From assembly GCA_007692425.1 (NCBI GenBank), contig RECG01000007.1, forward strand, positions 1-61,405: 61,405 nucleotides of DNA, in the 5' to 3' direction. Below, piece by piece: positions 59,922 to 61,405 of the stretch. Origin of the DNA: Acholeplasmataceae bacterium (lineage in GTDB: Bacteria; Bacillota_I; Bacilli_A; Acholeplasmatales; Acholeplasmataceae). Under the pieces are notes generated by a model. It was given only the letters and a program-made list of their open reading frames with translations. It had not been told where the DNA came from and searched no databases. Within the stretch, counting starts at the first letter, position 1; the number at the start of each line of letters is the position of its first letter. The position numbers and the translations under genes are program-made.

Positions 59922-61405
59922 TTATGCGAATTGGCTCTCATAAAGTTCATGATAGAAGCCTTTTTGTGCCATGAGTGACGCATGATCGCCCTGCTCGACA
60001 ATGTTGCCGTCCTTGATCACGAGAATCAGATTTGCGTTCTGGATGGTCGACAAACGATGGGCGATGACAAACGATGTCTTATTCTCCATCAAAGCCAGCA
60101 TCGCTTTCTGGATTTGCACCTCGGTATGGGTGTCGACATTGGATGTCGCCTCATCGAGAATAAGCATTCTTGTTTTTGAAAGCATGGCACGGGCGATGAC
60201 CAGCAATTGCTTCTGTCCCTTGGAGATATTGAGCCCTTCATCAGTCAACAAGGTGTCGTAACCATCAGGCAAATGGGTGATAAACGAATGAATCCTGGCT
60301 TTTTTAGCGGCTTCTTCAACTTCAAGGCGGCTGACATTGCCATTGCCATAGGCGATGTTTTCAAACACGGTGCCATGGAAAATCCAAGTGTCTTGTAAAA
60401 CCATGGAAAAGGCTTTTCGCCAGGATTGGCGCGTCAAGGACTTGATTTTGACATCATCGATGGTGATCCGACCACGGTCGGCATCATAAAAACGCATCAA
60501 GAGGTTGACAAGTGTCGTCTTGCCGGCACCGGTCGGACCGACAATGGCCACCACCCTGCCGGGCGGCGCGGTGAAACTGACATCGTCTAAGACGACCTGG
60601 CCGGGCAGGTATCCGAAGGAGACATCATGGAAGGTGACTTTGCCCTTGATGTCACCGAGCACCTTGGCATCGGGTTCATCGGCGGGTTCATCGGGCTGGT
60701 CAAGCACGCCGAAGACACGTTCGGCGGCCGCCAAAGCGCTTTGGATTTCCGCCATGATGGATGACATTTGGTTGATGGGACCGGAAAAGCGACGGGAATA
60801 CAATGTGAAACTGGTCAGGTTGCCAAGTGTGATGTTGCCTAGAAAATAGAGAATCCCGCCGAACACACCGACCAAGGCGACCGAAAGGTTGCTGATAAAG
60901 TTGACAGACGGTCCGACGGTCGTGGCGTAATAACCGGCTTCATAAGCGGCTTCGGAGGCTTCTTTGTTGATGACGTCAAATTTTTCTAGGACGCTCTCTT
61001 CTTGGACATAAGACTGGATGGTGCGTTGCCCGGTGATCATTTCCTCGGCAAACCCGTTCAACTCACCGAGTTTCTGGTTACGGAGACGGTATTTGCGTTT
61101 GACAATGCGGGAAAGGACCCGTGTCAGGATAATCGACATTGGTAGCGTCACCAGAAAGACCAGCACCAACACCGGTGACATGATGATCATCATGACAAAG
61201 GAGATGATGACGGTGATCAGGCTCGTGGTGATGCTGATGACATCGGTGGCCAACGATGTATTGATGGTATCGATGTCATAACTCATCTTGCTGATGATGT
61301 CTCCGGTCTGATTGTTGTCGAAGTAGGACACCGGCACACGATTGAGTTTCTCAAACAGGTCCTGACGCATCTTGTAGACCACGCGTTTGGAAATCTTGAC
61401 CATGC
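59922..61405 (-). CDS. ABC exporter half-transporter, 5' end outside the window
   Basis: The visible 494 residues are the C-terminal part of a type IV half-transporter. Four membrane segments remain, then the ATPase with Walker A GPTGAGKTT, a signature that reads ISKGQKQLLVIARAM in place of LSGGQ, and Walker B RMLILDEATSNVD with a canonical Glu. The altered signature occurs in one partner of heterodimeric exporters, so a second subunit gene is likely beyond the window edge. The N-terminus and the start codon are not in this window. Confidence 0.88.
   Translation of the reverse strand, partial: MVKISKRVVYKMRQDLFEKLNRVPVSYFDNNQTGDIISKMSYDIDTINTSLATDVISITTSLITVIISFVMMIIMSPVLVLVFLVTLPMSIILTRVLSRIVKRKYRLRNQKLGELNGFAEEMITGQRTIQSYVQEESVLEKFDVINKEASEAAYEAGYYATTVGPSVNFISNLSVALVGVFGGILYFLGNITLGNLTSFTLYSRRFSGPINQMSSIMAEIQSALAAAERVFGVLDQPDEPADEPDAKVLGDIKGKVTFHDVSFGYLPGQVVLDDVSFTAPPGRVVAIVGPTGAGKTTLVNLLMRFYDADRGRITIDDVKIKSLTRQSWRKAFSMVLQDTWIFHGTVFENIAYGNGNVSRLEVEEAAKKARIHSFITHLPDGYDTLLTDEGLNISKGQKQLLVIARAMLSKTRMLILDEATSNVDTHTEVQIQKAMLALMENKTSFVIAHRLSTIQNANLILVIKDGNIVEQGDHASLMAQKGFYHELYESQFA

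Overview
The window looks like the chromosome of a low-complexity Bacillota-type bacterium, close to Mollicutes, Acholeplasma or Erysipelotrichia relatives but with a fairly balanced base composition (about half G+C by eye). The signs are Gram-positive housekeeping genes (RNase J, RqcH, CvfB, long HPF, PgpA of the YutG type, an S-box upstream of metK), lipoproteins with Gram-positive lipoboxes, a short IF2, an archaeal/eukaryotic-type ProRS and strong AGGAGG ribosome binding sites. UGA is a normal stop codon: RF2 is encoded and many genes end in TGA, so this is not a UGA-Trp mollicute. The species assignment is inference only.

Layout from the left. Three tRNA genes (Ser-GGA, Arg-CCG, Pro-GGG) flank a two-gene polyphosphate operon (VTC-type polymerase plus DUF4956 membrane protein). 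From 2.2 to 8.9 kb lie aminopeptidase C and a three-gene SMC-like operon that matches Wadjet JetA, JetB and JetC but has no JetD nuclease. From 9 to 19 kb come a DEAD-box helicase, a MacB-like ABC exporter with a thioredoxin-fold protein that lacks its cysteines, an amidohydrolase, a PadR-controlled membrane protein and a GH3 glycosidase. From 19 to 28 kb the order is recX, an S41 protease, prfB, secA, lemA-DUF3137 and metK behind a SAM-I riboswitch. From 28 to 38 kb there are two operons: priA-fmt-pgpA followed by a membrane protein with a decayed HD-GYP domain, and rimP-nusA-ylxR-ylxQ-infB-rbfA with a leader hairpin that could be an attenuator.

From 37.8 to 40.7 kb is a zinc uptake operon (znuA-znuC-znuB-zur) with two Fur-family palindromes around its promoter. 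From 40.7 to 52 kb are mostly single housekeeping genes: an aldo/keto reductase, coaD, a Cof phosphatase, rnj, an exonuclease with uvrC, an acidic lipoprotein, gmk-rpoZ, rqcH and sodA. From 52 to 61.4 kb come a translation-related operon (EF-G paralogue, a shortened ComF-like protein, hpf), yidD, a repeat lipoprotein, cvfB-proS, fic, a cold shock gene and the 3' part of an ABC exporter gene cut by the window edge.

The genes are densely packed with many 4-base ATGA overlaps. Intergenic regions are short and often do double duty: at several junctions the promoter of one gene lies in or next to the terminator hairpin of the gene before it. The strongest leads are the JetABC operon without JetD, the degenerate HD-GYP membrane protein, and the hairpin that covers the ribosome binding site of the ComF-like gene. 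No insertion sequences, prophage, CRISPR arrays or rRNA genes were seen.
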